A DNA stretch of 64,000 nt from Candidatus Woesearchaeota archaeon (GTDB lineage: Archaea > Nanobdellota > Nanobdellia > Woesearchaeales > JAHWIC01): assembly GCA_019322485.1 (NCBI GenBank), contig JAHWIK010000027.1, forward strand, positions 1-64,000. Direction: 5' to 3'. The position numbers were made by a program, and so were the translations under genes. This document shows positions 36,603-44,450 of this stretch, one piece after another (the first letter of the stretch is position 1; every line of letters starts with the position of its first letter). The notes below the pieces were generated by a model, which was given only the letters and a program-made list of their open reading frames with translations, did no database searches and was not told where the DNA came from.

Positions 36603-37405
36603 GCGGTAAAATTGTTGGTATAATAGCTATAAAAGGCGGTGTTGGCAAGACAACTACTGTATCAAACCTTGGAGCTGTTTTAGCTAAAGAATTTGGCAAA
36701 AAGGTTTTGCTTGTTGATGCGAATTACACTGCACCAAACCTGGGGCTGCATTTAGGGATTGTAAAGCCAGAGGTTACTCTGCACGATGTTATGCGCAATA
36801 AAGTGCCTGTCAGCCAGGCAATACATGAGCATGAGCTTGGTTTTCATATAATTCCCTCTGCACTTGCCGGAAGAAAGGTCAATGCGTTTAAGCTTAAGGA
36901 GAAGATATCACACTTAAAGGAACTCTATGATGTTATCCTGATAGATTCCTCTCCTGCGCTTAATGAGGAGATACTTTCCACAATGATAGCCTCTGATGAA
37001 CTGTTTGTTGTAAGCAGCCCAGACTATCCTACACTAAGCTGTACAATGCATGCTGTAAGAATTGCCAAGCGCAAAAGAACACCAATAACAGGAATTATAC
37101 TCAACAAAAGCAGGAACAAAAAATTTGAATTAAATGTTGGTGAAATAGAGGATGCTACTGGGGTTCCTGTGCTGGCTACACTGCCTGATGATGTCAAGGT
37201 TTTGGAGGCCCTGTCAGAGATGAAACCTGCCTCGATAAGAAGCCCAAAGCGTGATGTCTCTGTCGAATACAAGAAACTAGCTGCTTCACTGATTGGAGAG
37301 AAATACATTGACAAAAGGCTTAAAGCAAGAATCAAGAGATTCATCTTTGTGGAAGAGCCTGATAAGATGGATATCAACCGGTTATTAGCACCAAAGGACA
37401 AGTAG
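36599..37405 (+). CDS. MinD/ParA-family ATPase
   Basis: 268 residues. The deviant Walker A motif KGGVGKTT (12-19) carries the signature first lysine (K12). The switch DAN (about 40-42) and the Walker B-like VILIDSSPAL (about 117-126) are present, as is the ISSPDYPTL-type segment. The family forms ATP-dependent dimers that bind membranes or DNA and position cellular machinery. The C-terminal basic stretch YIDKRLKARIKRFIF could be an amphipathic membrane-targeting helix. The start overlaps the end of the 2216-residue receptor gene by four bases. That receptor has a 195-residue cytoplasmic tail, so this ATPase probably serves it rather than cell division. No MinC, MinE or ParB is encoded in the window. 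Confidence 0.87.
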   Translation: MSGKIVGIIAIKGGVGKTTTVSNLGAVLAKEFGKKVLLVDANYTAPNLGLHLGIVKPEVTLHDVMRNKVPVSQAIHEHELGFHIIPSALAGRKVNAFKLKEKISHLKELYDVILIDSSPALNEEILSTMIASDELFVVSSPDYPTLSCTMHAVRIAKRKRTPITGIILNKSRNKKFELNVGEIEDATGVPVLATLPDDVKVLEALSEMKPASIRSPKRDVSVEYKKLAASLIGEKYIDKRLKARIKRFIFVEEPDKMDINRLLAPKDK

Positions 37406-37422
37406 CCCCCTAAAATAACAAT

Positions 37423-37434
37423 CTTTTTAATATT
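37423..37434 (+). promoter_or_regulatory. Probable TATA box of the PLP enzyme gene
   Basis: CTTTTTAATATT ends 20 bases before the ATG at 37454, which suggests a leaderless transcript separate from the MinD operon. Confidence 0.45.
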
Positions 37435-37453
37435 GTTTCATTAATTCTTTTGT

Positions 37454-38272
37454 ATGAAGGACAGAATAATTGATTTACTCAGAAAACTCAGCAGCCACTC
37501 ATCTATTGAGCTGACTTCCAGAGGGAATACTGCGATATTTGCTGCTTTGTACTGCGCCCGCAAACTGCAGCTTGATAAGAAAAACGTTCTGATTCCTGAG
37601 CAGGGAGGCTGGTTTACCTACAAGAAATACCCTAAAATGCTTGGGTTGAATCCGATTGAAATTAAAACTGATTATGGTGTTATTGATGTTAGTGATTTGA
37701 AGAAGCAGTCCAAGAATGCAAATTGTCTGCTTTACTCGAGTCCAGCTGGTTATTTTGCTGAGCAGCCTGTTAAGGAGATTTATTCAGTCTGCAAGAGGAA
37801 CAAGTGCATGGTTATTCTTGATATAACCGGCTCAATTGGCGCTAAAGATCATGGAAGGTTCTGTGATTTTATTGTCTGCAGTTTTGGGGAATGGAAACCA
37901 ATCAACCTTGGCTATGGCGGCTTTGTTTCTAGCCGCGAGAAAGAATTTTTTGAAAAACCAAAAGAGATATTCAATACGACCAGTTTTGACGAGAAGTATA
38001 GTAAGGATTTAATCAATAAATTAGAATCATTAAAAAAAAGATACCAATTATTTGAAAAAATAAATAAAAAAATTAAAAAAGACTTGAAGGATTTTGAGAT
38101 TTTGCATCCAGATAAAGATGGAATTAATGTTGTTGTAAGATTTGGTAATGATACAGAAAAGGAAAGAATTATAAAGTATTGTAAGGAGAATAATTTAGAA
38201 TTTACCTTATGCCCTCGGTACATAAGAGTTAATGAGAGGGCAGTTAGTATTGAGGTTAAGAGATTAGAGTGA
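37454..38272 (+). CDS. Short DegT/DnrJ/EryC1/StrS-like PLP-dependent enzyme
   Basis: 272 residues, fold type I PLP enzyme. SRGNTAIFAAL (22-32) is the phosphate-binding turn. MVILDITGSIGAK carries the aspartate (D123) expected to contact the pyridine nitrogen. CSFGEWKPINLGYGGF holds the presumed Schiff-base lysine, K148, followed by the GxGG typical of sugar aminotransferases. Members of the DegT family usually have about 370 residues. Here the C-terminal small domain is compressed and its middle is a Lys-rich helix (about 185-210). The enzyme could make an amino sugar for surface glycans, which would suit the many sequon-rich surface proteins nearby, but the substrate cannot be deduced. It has its own promoter and no sugar-pathway neighbours. 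Confidence 0.65.
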   Translation: MKDRIIDLLRKLSSHSSIELTSRGNTAIFAALYCARKLQLDKKNVLIPEQGGWFTYKKYPKMLGLNPIEIKTDYGVIDVSDLKKQSKNANCLLYSSPAGYFAEQPVKEIYSVCKRNKCMVILDITGSIGAKDHGRFCDFIVCSFGEWKPINLGYGGFVSSREKEFFEKPKEIFNTTSFDEKYSKDLINKLESLKKRYQLFEKINKKIKKDLKDFEILHPDKDGINVVVRFGNDTEKERIIKYCKENNLEFTLCPRYIRVNERAVSIEVKRLE

Positions 38273-38283
38273 AACTATTGAAA

Positions 38284-38292
38284 GGAAGGTGA
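38284..38292 (+). promoter_or_regulatory. Shine-Dalgarno of the zinc-ribbon gene
   Basis: GGAAGGTGA lies 6 bases before the ATG at 38299 and resembles the archaeal GGAGGTGA consensus. Confidence 0.6.
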
Positions 38293-38298
38293 TTAATA

Positions 38299-38691
38299 AT
38301 GGCTTTACAAGAACCGCAATCAATGGATGAAATAATCTATTTCACAAGACGTGCTATCGGCAGCGGCAAGGTTATGGCCTGGGTTTACAGGAAAGAGTGC
38401 CCTAAATGCCACAAAGCCAAGATGGGCAAGCCTGTTGAAAAGGGCCATGTTAAGATTCGCGCTAAAGAGTTTAAATGTCCTGGATGCGGCTATACCGAAG
38501 AAAAGGCAGAGCATGAGGAAAGCCTTACACTTGAAGCAAAATATACCTGCCCTCATTGCGGCAAGGAAGGTGAATCAACTACACTCTACAAAAGAAAAAC
38601 CTTTGAAGGCGTTCCCTCTTATGTTGTTGAATGCCAGCATTGCGGCCAAAAGATTGGCATAACAAAGAAGATGAAGGAAGGTAAGAAATAG
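38299..38691 (+). CDS. Double zinc-ribbon protein of unknown function
   Basis: 130 residues with two zinc-ribbon units. Unit one has C34-PK-C37 and C60-PG-C63, unit two C84-PH-C87 and C112-QH-C115. The N-terminal 30 residues (MDEIIYFTRRAIGSGKVMAWVY) look like a small helix-strand lead. The basic C-terminus (ITKKMKEGKK) would suit RNA or DNA binding. The gene lies 26 bases after the PLP-enzyme gene and has a good Shine-Dalgarno, so the two probably share a transcript. Small multi-ribbon proteins of this kind are common in archaea near translation genes, and MetG is the next gene. I cannot assign it to a named family. Confidence 0.7.
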   Translation: MALQEPQSMDEIIYFTRRAIGSGKVMAWVYRKECPKCHKAKMGKPVEKGHVKIRAKEFKCPGCGYTEEKAEHEESLTLEAKYTCPHCGKEGESTTLYKRKTFEGVPSYVVECQHCGQKIGITKKMKEGKK

Positions 38692-38710
38692 TTATTTTTT
38701 TGTTTTTTCT
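38692..38710 (+). terminator. T-rich archaeal terminator
   Basis: The stop codon is followed at once by two T tracts (TTATTTTTTT and GTTTTTTCT) without a hairpin. This is the usual form of archaeal intrinsic termination. Confidence 0.5.
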
Positions 38711-38740
38711 GATTAGTTGTCAGGCTTAATTCTACAGCAA

Positions 38741-38752
38741 CTTATATAAATA
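38741..38752 (+). promoter_or_regulatory. TATA box of metG
   Basis: CTTATATAAATA ends 20 bases before the ATG at 38773, giving a leaderless mRNA. Confidence 0.6.
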
Positions 38753-38772
38753 CCAACTTCTGACTATGCCTT

Positions 38773-40842
38773 ATGACAAAAATACTAGTTACATCAGCAC
38801 TGCCATATGCAAACGGCCCTATACATATTGGGCATTTGGTGGAGTATATACAGACTGACATATTTGTAAGATTCTTAAGGTCGATTGGTGAGGATGTTAT
38901 ATATTGCTGTGCTGATGACACCCACGGAACTCCAATCGAGATAGCTAGCCAGAAAGAAGGGATAATTCCTGAGGAACTTATTGGAAAGTACCACAAAGAA
39001 CATCTGCGTGACTTTACAAACTTTCACATTAAATTTGATTCTTATTATTCTACCAACAGCTCTGAGAACAAGCAGTTTAGTGATTTGATTTTTACAAAAG
39101 CCAAGGAGAAAGGTTTAATCTACCAGAAGGATGTTGAACTGACTTTTTGCGAGAAATGCAAGAGGTTTTTGCCAGACAGGTACATAAAGGGCAAATGTCC
39201 TAATCCTCAATGCGGCGCTGAAGACCAATATGGTGATGTCTGCGAGTTCTGCAATACAGCTTATAAGACAACAGATTTGATTAATCCTTACTGCACAATA
39301 TGCGGCAAACCGCCAGTTAGAAAGATTTCAAAGCATTATTTCTTCAAGCTTAGCTCAGTCTCTGATAAGCTGAAGAAGTGGCTTAATGGAAACAAGAGAT
39401 TGCAGCCAGAGATTAAGAATTACGTCTTGAACTGGATAAAAGGGGGTCTGCAGGACTGGGATATCTCGCGTGATGGACCTTATTTCGGGTTTAAGATTCC
39501 TGGCGAAGAAAATCTGTATTACTATGTTTGGTTAGATGCTCCTATCGGGTATATTGCTTCTAACCAGAATTACTGCAAAGAGAATAAATGCGATGCTCTT
39601 AAGGATTACTGGCAGAGTGATAAGTCTGAGATAATCCACTTTATTGGCAAGGACATTACCTATTTTCACTTTCTCTTCTGGCCTGCAATGCTGATGGCAG
39701 CCGACCTTAAGGTTCCTGACAATATTGTTGTGCATGGCTTCTTGACTGTAAACGGCGCAAAGATGAGCAAAAGCCGCGGAACATTCTTTACAGCAGAGGA
39801 GTTTGCAAGCAAGTATAATCCAGAGTATCTTCGTTTCTATTACAGCAAGGTCCTTAGCAAGAAAATGGCTGATATTGACCTTGACTTTAATGATTTCAAG
39901 GATACTGCAAATAATGAAATAGTTGGAAATCTAGGTAATTTTTGCTATAGGGTGCTTAGCTTCCTGAATAAGTTCTTTGATTCCAAGGTTGGTGGTGTGG
40001 AAGAGGATAATGAATTAATTGGCAAGATAAACAAGAAGATTGAGAAAGTAAGGGACGCTTACCTTAACTGCAACTCTAATGAGGCTGTTAAGGAGATAAT
40101 GGCTATAAGTGATTTAGGAAATAGATATTTCCAGAACAATGAGCCATGGAAGCTTGTTAAAACTGATAAGGAAAAAGCCCACAAAGTCTTAGGTCTTTGT
40201 GCTAATATTGTTAAGAATTTGAGCATATTAATAGAGCCGGTTTTGCCTAAGTTTTCTGCTGGGATACAGAAGCAGCTTGGTGTGAATGAATTAGGATGGA
40301 AATATCTTGGTTATGGGTTTGCTAATAGCAAGATAAAACCAGCAAAGATAATAATTAATAAGCTTGAGGAAGTTGAAAAGAAAACATTTCCTCTTGACCT
40401 TAGGGTTGGCAAAGTAGTTTCAGTTAAAGAACATCCTGAAGCTGACAAGCTATATATACTTGAGGTTGACCTTGACAGAGAAAAAAGACAGCTTGTTGCT
40501 GGGCTGCGTGAGTATTATAAAAAGGAAGAGTTAACTGGTAAGAAGGTAGTTGTTGTCTGCAATCTAAAGCAGGCAAAACTGCGCGGAGTAGTCAGCCAGG
40601 GGATGCTGCTTGCTGCTGAAAAAGGCAAGGAAGTAAAGATTCTGGAGGCTGATAAGTCAGCCCTTGGCAGCGCTGCTGTCTTTGAAGGTTTGGAAAGCTC
40701 CAGCACTGAGATAACAATTGACCAATTTAGTAAAATAAAGCTTAAGATTAAGGATAAAAAAGTGGTTTATGATAAGCTAGTTCTCAGAACAGACAAGGAA
40801 GAGATTAAGGCAGATATAGGCAATGGTGCCGTAGTGGGATGA
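38773..40842 (+). CDS. metG: Methionyl-tRNA synthetase with C-terminal EMAP-type tRNA-binding domain
   Basis: 689 residues. It charges tRNA-Met with methionine in the cytoplasm, including the initiator. HIGH is at 18-21 within PYANGPIHIGH and KMSKS is at 330-334. The connective domain has two CxxC zinc knuckles (about 126-178, CEKC...CPNPQC...CEFC...CTIC), as in archaeal and other four-zinc-knuckle enzymes. An anticodon-binding helical bundle follows to about 530. An EMAP/Trbp111-like OB fold (about 539-640, DLRVGKVVSVKEHPEADKLYILEVD) is fused at the C-terminus; in many archaea this is a separate gene. A further tail of about 50 residues (ITIDQFSKIKLKIKDKK) follows. The gene has its own leaderless promoter. 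Confidence 0.96.
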   Translation: MTKILVTSALPYANGPIHIGHLVEYIQTDIFVRFLRSIGEDVIYCCADDTHGTPIEIASQKEGIIPEELIGKYHKEHLRDFTNFHIKFDSYYSTNSSENKQFSDLIFTKAKEKGLIYQKDVELTFCEKCKRFLPDRYIKGKCPNPQCGAEDQYGDVCEFCNTAYKTTDLINPYCTICGKPPVRKISKHYFFKLSSVSDKLKKWLNGNKRLQPEIKNYVLNWIKGGLQDWDISRDGPYFGFKIPGEENLYYYVWLDAPIGYIASNQNYCKENKCDALKDYWQSDKSEIIHFIGKDITYFHFLFWPAMLMAADLKVPDNIVVHGFLTVNGAKMSKSRGTFFTAEEFASKYNPEYLRFYYSKVLSKKMADIDLDFNDFKDTANNEIVGNLGNFCYRVLSFLNKFFDSKVGGVEEDNELIGKINKKIEKVRDAYLNCNSNEAVKEIMAISDLGNRYFQNNEPWKLVKTDKEKAHKVLGLCANIVKNLSILIEPVLPKFSAGIQKQLGVNELGWKYLGYGFANSKIKPAKIIINKLEEVEKKTFPLDLRVGKVVSVKEHPEADKLYILEVDLDREKRQLVAGLREYYKKEELTGKKVVVVCNLKQAKLRGVVSQGMLLAAEKGKEVKILEADKSALGSAAVFEGLESSSTEITIDQFSKIKLKIKDKKVVYDKLVLRTDKEEIKADIGNGAVVG

Positions 40843-40860
40843 TTAATAAGCCAAAATAGA

Positions 40861-40873
40861 AAAGTATTTAAAT
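40861..40873 (+). promoter_or_regulatory. Promoter of the A1-B1-C1 cassette
   Basis: AAAGTATTTAAAT fits a BRE/TATA about 55-67 bases before the ATG at 40928. Downstream the leader contains GTATACATAG and two AGTATAAAA stretches that may be further control sites. Confidence 0.55.
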
Positions 40874-40927
40874 CAAAGTTATAAAAAAGAGTGTATACAT
40901 AGTTATTAGTATAAAACAGTATAAAAA

Positions 40928-43900
40928 ATGGTGATTTTGATTAAATTTAAACACCTTCAGATGATTGCTATTTTCCTTTGTACCTTAATAATAACTATAC
41001 CTTTCTACACCAGCTCTGTTTATGCTGCAGTGAGCGGGCATATCAAAAGGTATCCAGTTGCTTATGGAAACAGTGACGGATTCCCAGGTGCTGCAAGACA
41101 ATATGATACTATCACTGTCGAAGCACTAGCCAGGATTGATGTAGATGGGGAGTCCCAGCCAGTAAGTGCAAACCAGGTAAAGCTCTATAATGAAGGCATG
41201 GATTTTGATTACTGCGACCCAGACGCAGGCGGGTATTATTTATGTTCGCTTGAGAACTATCCTTACCCTACTGGGGGTTTCCAAGGTATAAAAAAATTTG
41301 ATATAGGCCTTTACCATGAGGGCACCAGGATTGCCGTGGGCCGTGCAAGTGTTGTTCCTGATTTCAAGCCGCCAAGAATTGAGAGTTTAGCTATAACGCT
41401 GCCTAGCGAGGACGCTGTGAAAGGTATTTCAACAACAGGTACAGTCAGCGTGGATTATATTGTCAAAGATTATGGCTATCTAAATAGCTGGAGAGACAAG
41501 GAATGTTCTGGGATATCTAAGGTTGAATTTTATCTTAACGGATTTACTGGCGGTCCTTTCAAGACTGAAAATATAGATACTGGAGATTGTGACTATTCTG
41601 ACAGTTTCAGTTTTAATGTTCCATCTAATATCATGGTGGGCACAGTAAAGGTCTGTGCAAAAGTCTATGACAGGTTTAACCAAGCGTCTTCTGAAGAGGA
41701 AGCAAGCCCAAACTGCGTATCCTTTGGTATAGACAGGGAAGGCCCTGGCATCCAGGGAGGCAGCTTTAGGGTTGTTGATGAAGATGACAGAGATGTCTAT
41801 TTCTACCACCCTAGAGGAAAGGATGTTGATGTCGTTTTTGTGATAGATGCTGAGGATTTAAACCTAGGCCAGGGATTAGGTTCAATTAGAATTGATTTAA
41901 CTACCCTTGATTCTAGTAAGTTAACCAGCAGTAACCTTAACAGCGGCCAGTGCCTAAGGGCCCCAAATTCAAACCTAACTAATTGTGTAGTATCCATTAA
42001 TCTTGATTCAGAGGGTGGACTTGTTACCATAACATCTACAGACAGGTATGATAATGTTGATGAGGAGTTTCTAACAGCAATCTTCACCCTTGATGAAACC
42101 GGACCGATTGTTGCGCAGTTTGTCTCTGATAGTATTTTTATGGATGGACTCTATGCCAAGCAATATGGAAATAATTTTAGCGCCTTGATTAGCGACGGCG
42201 GCGGGATTGGTGTTGATTCTGATGATGTAAAACTGGTTTTCTATGATGGATTTTCTTATGACAGCTCACAAGACCTCAATGTAGTAACTAATTGTACTGG
42301 CACGCCTGGAGCTACAGCATGCCTTTGGGAGGGGGTTGATTTGAGTCCTGGTTCAGATATGGCTGTCAAAGCGCGAATTGAAGGAAATGACATGCTTGAG
42401 AATGCTATTGCTGCTAATGAATTTAATGTAACTGTTGATATAACACCCCCTTTGGTCACTGAGGCTGATATCTCAATTGAAGCGCTAGGAAGTCTTACTG
42501 GAGACTTAACTAGCGGAGGCGGGATAAATATCACAGCCAGGATAAAAGATTTCACCCAGATATTTGCTCATGCTGATCTTTCCAGGTTTATTACAGGTGG
42601 GGAGAGGGTTCCTGCTGACAGCTGCATTAAAGTTAGTGATGAATGGGCTGATGAAACTGAATGGGTATGTTCATGGCTCCGTATGATAGAAGCCCCTGGG
42701 CCTGATTCTGGCATAGATATGGATATTGAGTTTGAGGATGTTCCTGGCAATATAGTAACAGTGACAAAAACAGGATTAGAGCTTTATGAGCGGGTTGTGG
42801 AGGAGGTTCCTGACTATTATGACCTAGATATCAGAGAGGATTTACTTGAGCTCATTCCCATTGATATGGAGGTTATTGAAAGCCTGACTACACAATTCTA
42901 TTACCAACTTGTACCTTTTGAGTTATTATATAATGGCCGATGTTCTGGAGATGAGATTGAAATTACGAATATCAGGCTTTTTGGGTGCGAGGGGTATGCT
43001 TATCATGCTCCACGTTCCGATGACCCCAGGAGTTATACTGGCTTTATCCAGTTTGCATTAGACACAAATGAAATTATTAATTATGATGACTATGTAGAGA
43101 TAGGGGTTGATTCAACCTGCCAGATAGAATTTAATGTGAAATGCCATCAAAAATCTTACTTGCAGCCTGAGCCAGAAGAGATAAGGCTCAACATACCTAT
43201 AGTGGTTGGCGATGATGTTGGAGATGACCTAACAGACGATATAGAAGATTTGAAAGACTGGGCTGAAACAGATTTCTGGGCAATGTGGGAATTCATGGAC
43301 CAAGTGGTGACTATACTGAAGAATATATGCAAGATAAGGCAGCATATATACCTGATAGCAACGACAATAGCGCTTATTGGAGCTATTTTCGCTAATTGTT
43401 GTGAAAAAGGTGCTGCAGCATCTGCATACTGCTGCCCAGCTGAGATTACTTCAAGCGGGATACATATAACATTTACTGAACCTCAGGAGGCTGGAGCACC
43501 AGGAACTACTTTTGAAGATAAGATGAAAAAACTTTGTGCCTTTGTTGGCTGCCAGAAAAAAGACGAGCCAGGCCTTAGAGCAGAAGACCTCCCTAGCGAT
43601 ACTGCTGGTGCCGGTGATGATGCTCCTGACCCAACACCTAGGGAACTACTTTGCAACAAGCTTGCAAAGCTAGGCAAAAATTGGATTACTGAATATGACT
43701 TTGGTAGTTCCGGCGCTGCACAAGGTGCGGAAACTTATGTAGATGCTGCATGGTCAACATCTGTCTTACAATTATCAATGAAAAGCCTTATTTTTGCATC
43801 AATCTGCTTATGTCTTCCAGGGATAGTATATAATGTAAGGAAATATAGAGAGCTTGTATGCTGGAAAGCTATCTGTTACAGAGACCTTGTTACACTTGGT

Positions 43901-44248
43901 CTGCCAAAAGATGAATGCGATAAACAGTATGAATACCATATGTGTGTTTATGTCCTAGGTGATGCTATTGGATGGCTGTTGTTTAATTTTATTGGAGCTG
44001 CGATACAGGCAATAGTACAAATGTTGATTAATCCTGTTGCAGCCCTGTGGGCATGGACTCGTACTGGGCTGCTTAGGAAGTGCCATACATCTCTTTCAAA
44101 AACAGTAAAATGGAGTACATGGTGCGCTGCGTATGCAGTCTGGCAATTGCTCACAAACATCGCAGAAATTGCAGAGCTTGAAGAGACCTATGAGAATATG
44201 AAGTGGGACCATGAAACAAACATGTGCGAAGAGCTTTTAGATGATTGA
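40928..44248 (+). CDS. Surface protein family A (A1): Ig-like ectodomain with Cys-rich CLPGIVYN membrane domain
   Basis: 1106 residues. The signal peptide (about 1-33) shares the pattern TIPFYTSSVYA with the paralogues at 53213 and 60550. Residues 35-660 are Ig-like beta domains with DxTPP/DREGP linkers. Residues 660-770 form a conserved beta domain with four cysteines. After this come a hydrophobic segment (about 805-825) and a Cys-rich stretch (CCEKGAAASAYCCP). A linker leads to a C-terminal domain beginning C960-L-C-LPGIVYN, with several regularly spaced cysteines and further hydrophobic segments up to the end. The C-terminal 140 residues are the best conserved part of the family. I do not know a named family for it. 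It probably anchors or pores the membrane next to its operon partners B1 and C1. Confidence 0.78.
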   Translation: MVILIKFKHLQMIAIFLCTLIITIPFYTSSVYAAVSGHIKRYPVAYGNSDGFPGAARQYDTITVEALARIDVDGESQPVSANQVKLYNEGMDFDYCDPDAGGYYLCSLENYPYPTGGFQGIKKFDIGLYHEGTRIAVGRASVVPDFKPPRIESLAITLPSEDAVKGISTTGTVSVDYIVKDYGYLNSWRDKECSGISKVEFYLNGFTGGPFKTENIDTGDCDYSDSFSFNVPSNIMVGTVKVCAKVYDRFNQASSEEEASPNCVSFGIDREGPGIQGGSFRVVDEDDRDVYFYHPRGKDVDVVFVIDAEDLNLGQGLGSIRIDLTTLDSSKLTSSNLNSGQCLRAPNSNLTNCVVSINLDSEGGLVTITSTDRYDNVDEEFLTAIFTLDETGPIVAQFVSDSIFMDGLYAKQYGNNFSALISDGGGIGVDSDDVKLVFYDGFSYDSSQDLNVVTNCTGTPGATACLWEGVDLSPGSDMAVKARIEGNDMLENAIAANEFNVTVDITPPLVTEADISIEALGSLTGDLTSGGGINITARIKDFTQIFAHADLSRFITGGERVPADSCIKVSDEWADETEWVCSWLRMIEAPGPDSGIDMDIEFEDVPGNIVTVTKTGLELYERVVEEVPDYYDLDIREDLLELIPIDMEVIESLTTQFYYQLVPFELLYNGRCSGDEIEITNIRLFGCEGYAYHAPRSDDPRSYTGFIQFALDTNEIINYDDYVEIGVDSTCQIEFNVKCHQKSYLQPEPEEIRLNIPIVVGDDVGDDLTDDIEDLKDWAETDFWAMWEFMDQVVTILKNICKIRQHIYLIATTIALIGAIFANCCEKGAAASAYCCPAEITSSGIHITFTEPQEAGAPGTTFEDKMKKLCAFVGCQKKDEPGLRAEDLPSDTAGAGDDAPDPTPRELLCNKLAKLGKNWITEYDFGSSGAAQGAETYVDAAWSTSVLQLSMKSLIFASICLCLPGIVYNVRKYRELVCWKAICYRDLVTLGLPKDECDKQYEYHMCVYVLGDAIGWLLFNFIGAAIQAIVQMLINPVAALWAWTRTGLLRKCHTSLSKTVKWSTWCAAYAVWQLLTNIAEIAELEETYENMKWDHETNMCEELLDD

Positions 44249-44291
44249 GGTGAATATTAAATATCAATAAAAACAAATCATTAAAAAAATA

Positions 44292-44411
44292 TGATTTTTG
44301 CTTGATGCAAACGTTAAAGCAAAAATCATCCGCAGTGTTCCTTTATGCCTCAGCCTAAAGGAAAGCAAGCGGATGAAAATTCCTTTATACTAAGGAAGAA
44401 GGGAATTTTCA
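44292..44411 (+). repeat. Triple-hairpin intergenic element, copy 3 (complete, C-B-A)
   Basis: Hairpin C is TGATTTTTGC with GCAAAAATCA. Hairpin B is ATCCGC with GCGGAT around TTCCTTTA and TAAAGGAA. Hairpin A is TGAAAATTCC with GGAATTTTCA. It is the reverse-complement arrangement of copy 1. It fills most of the 202-base gap between A1 and B1, inside what is otherwise a single gene cluster, so it may modulate read-through or mRNA processing. Confidence 0.82.
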
Positions 44412-44450
44412 GATTTGATTGTCATAATTAACAATAAATCAAGAACAAAA

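Noticed and set aside
36599..37405. MinD ATPase as part of cell division or an archaellum
   Set aside because: No MinC, MinE, FtsZ, archaellum or chemotaxis gene is near. The only coupled partner is the giant surface protein.
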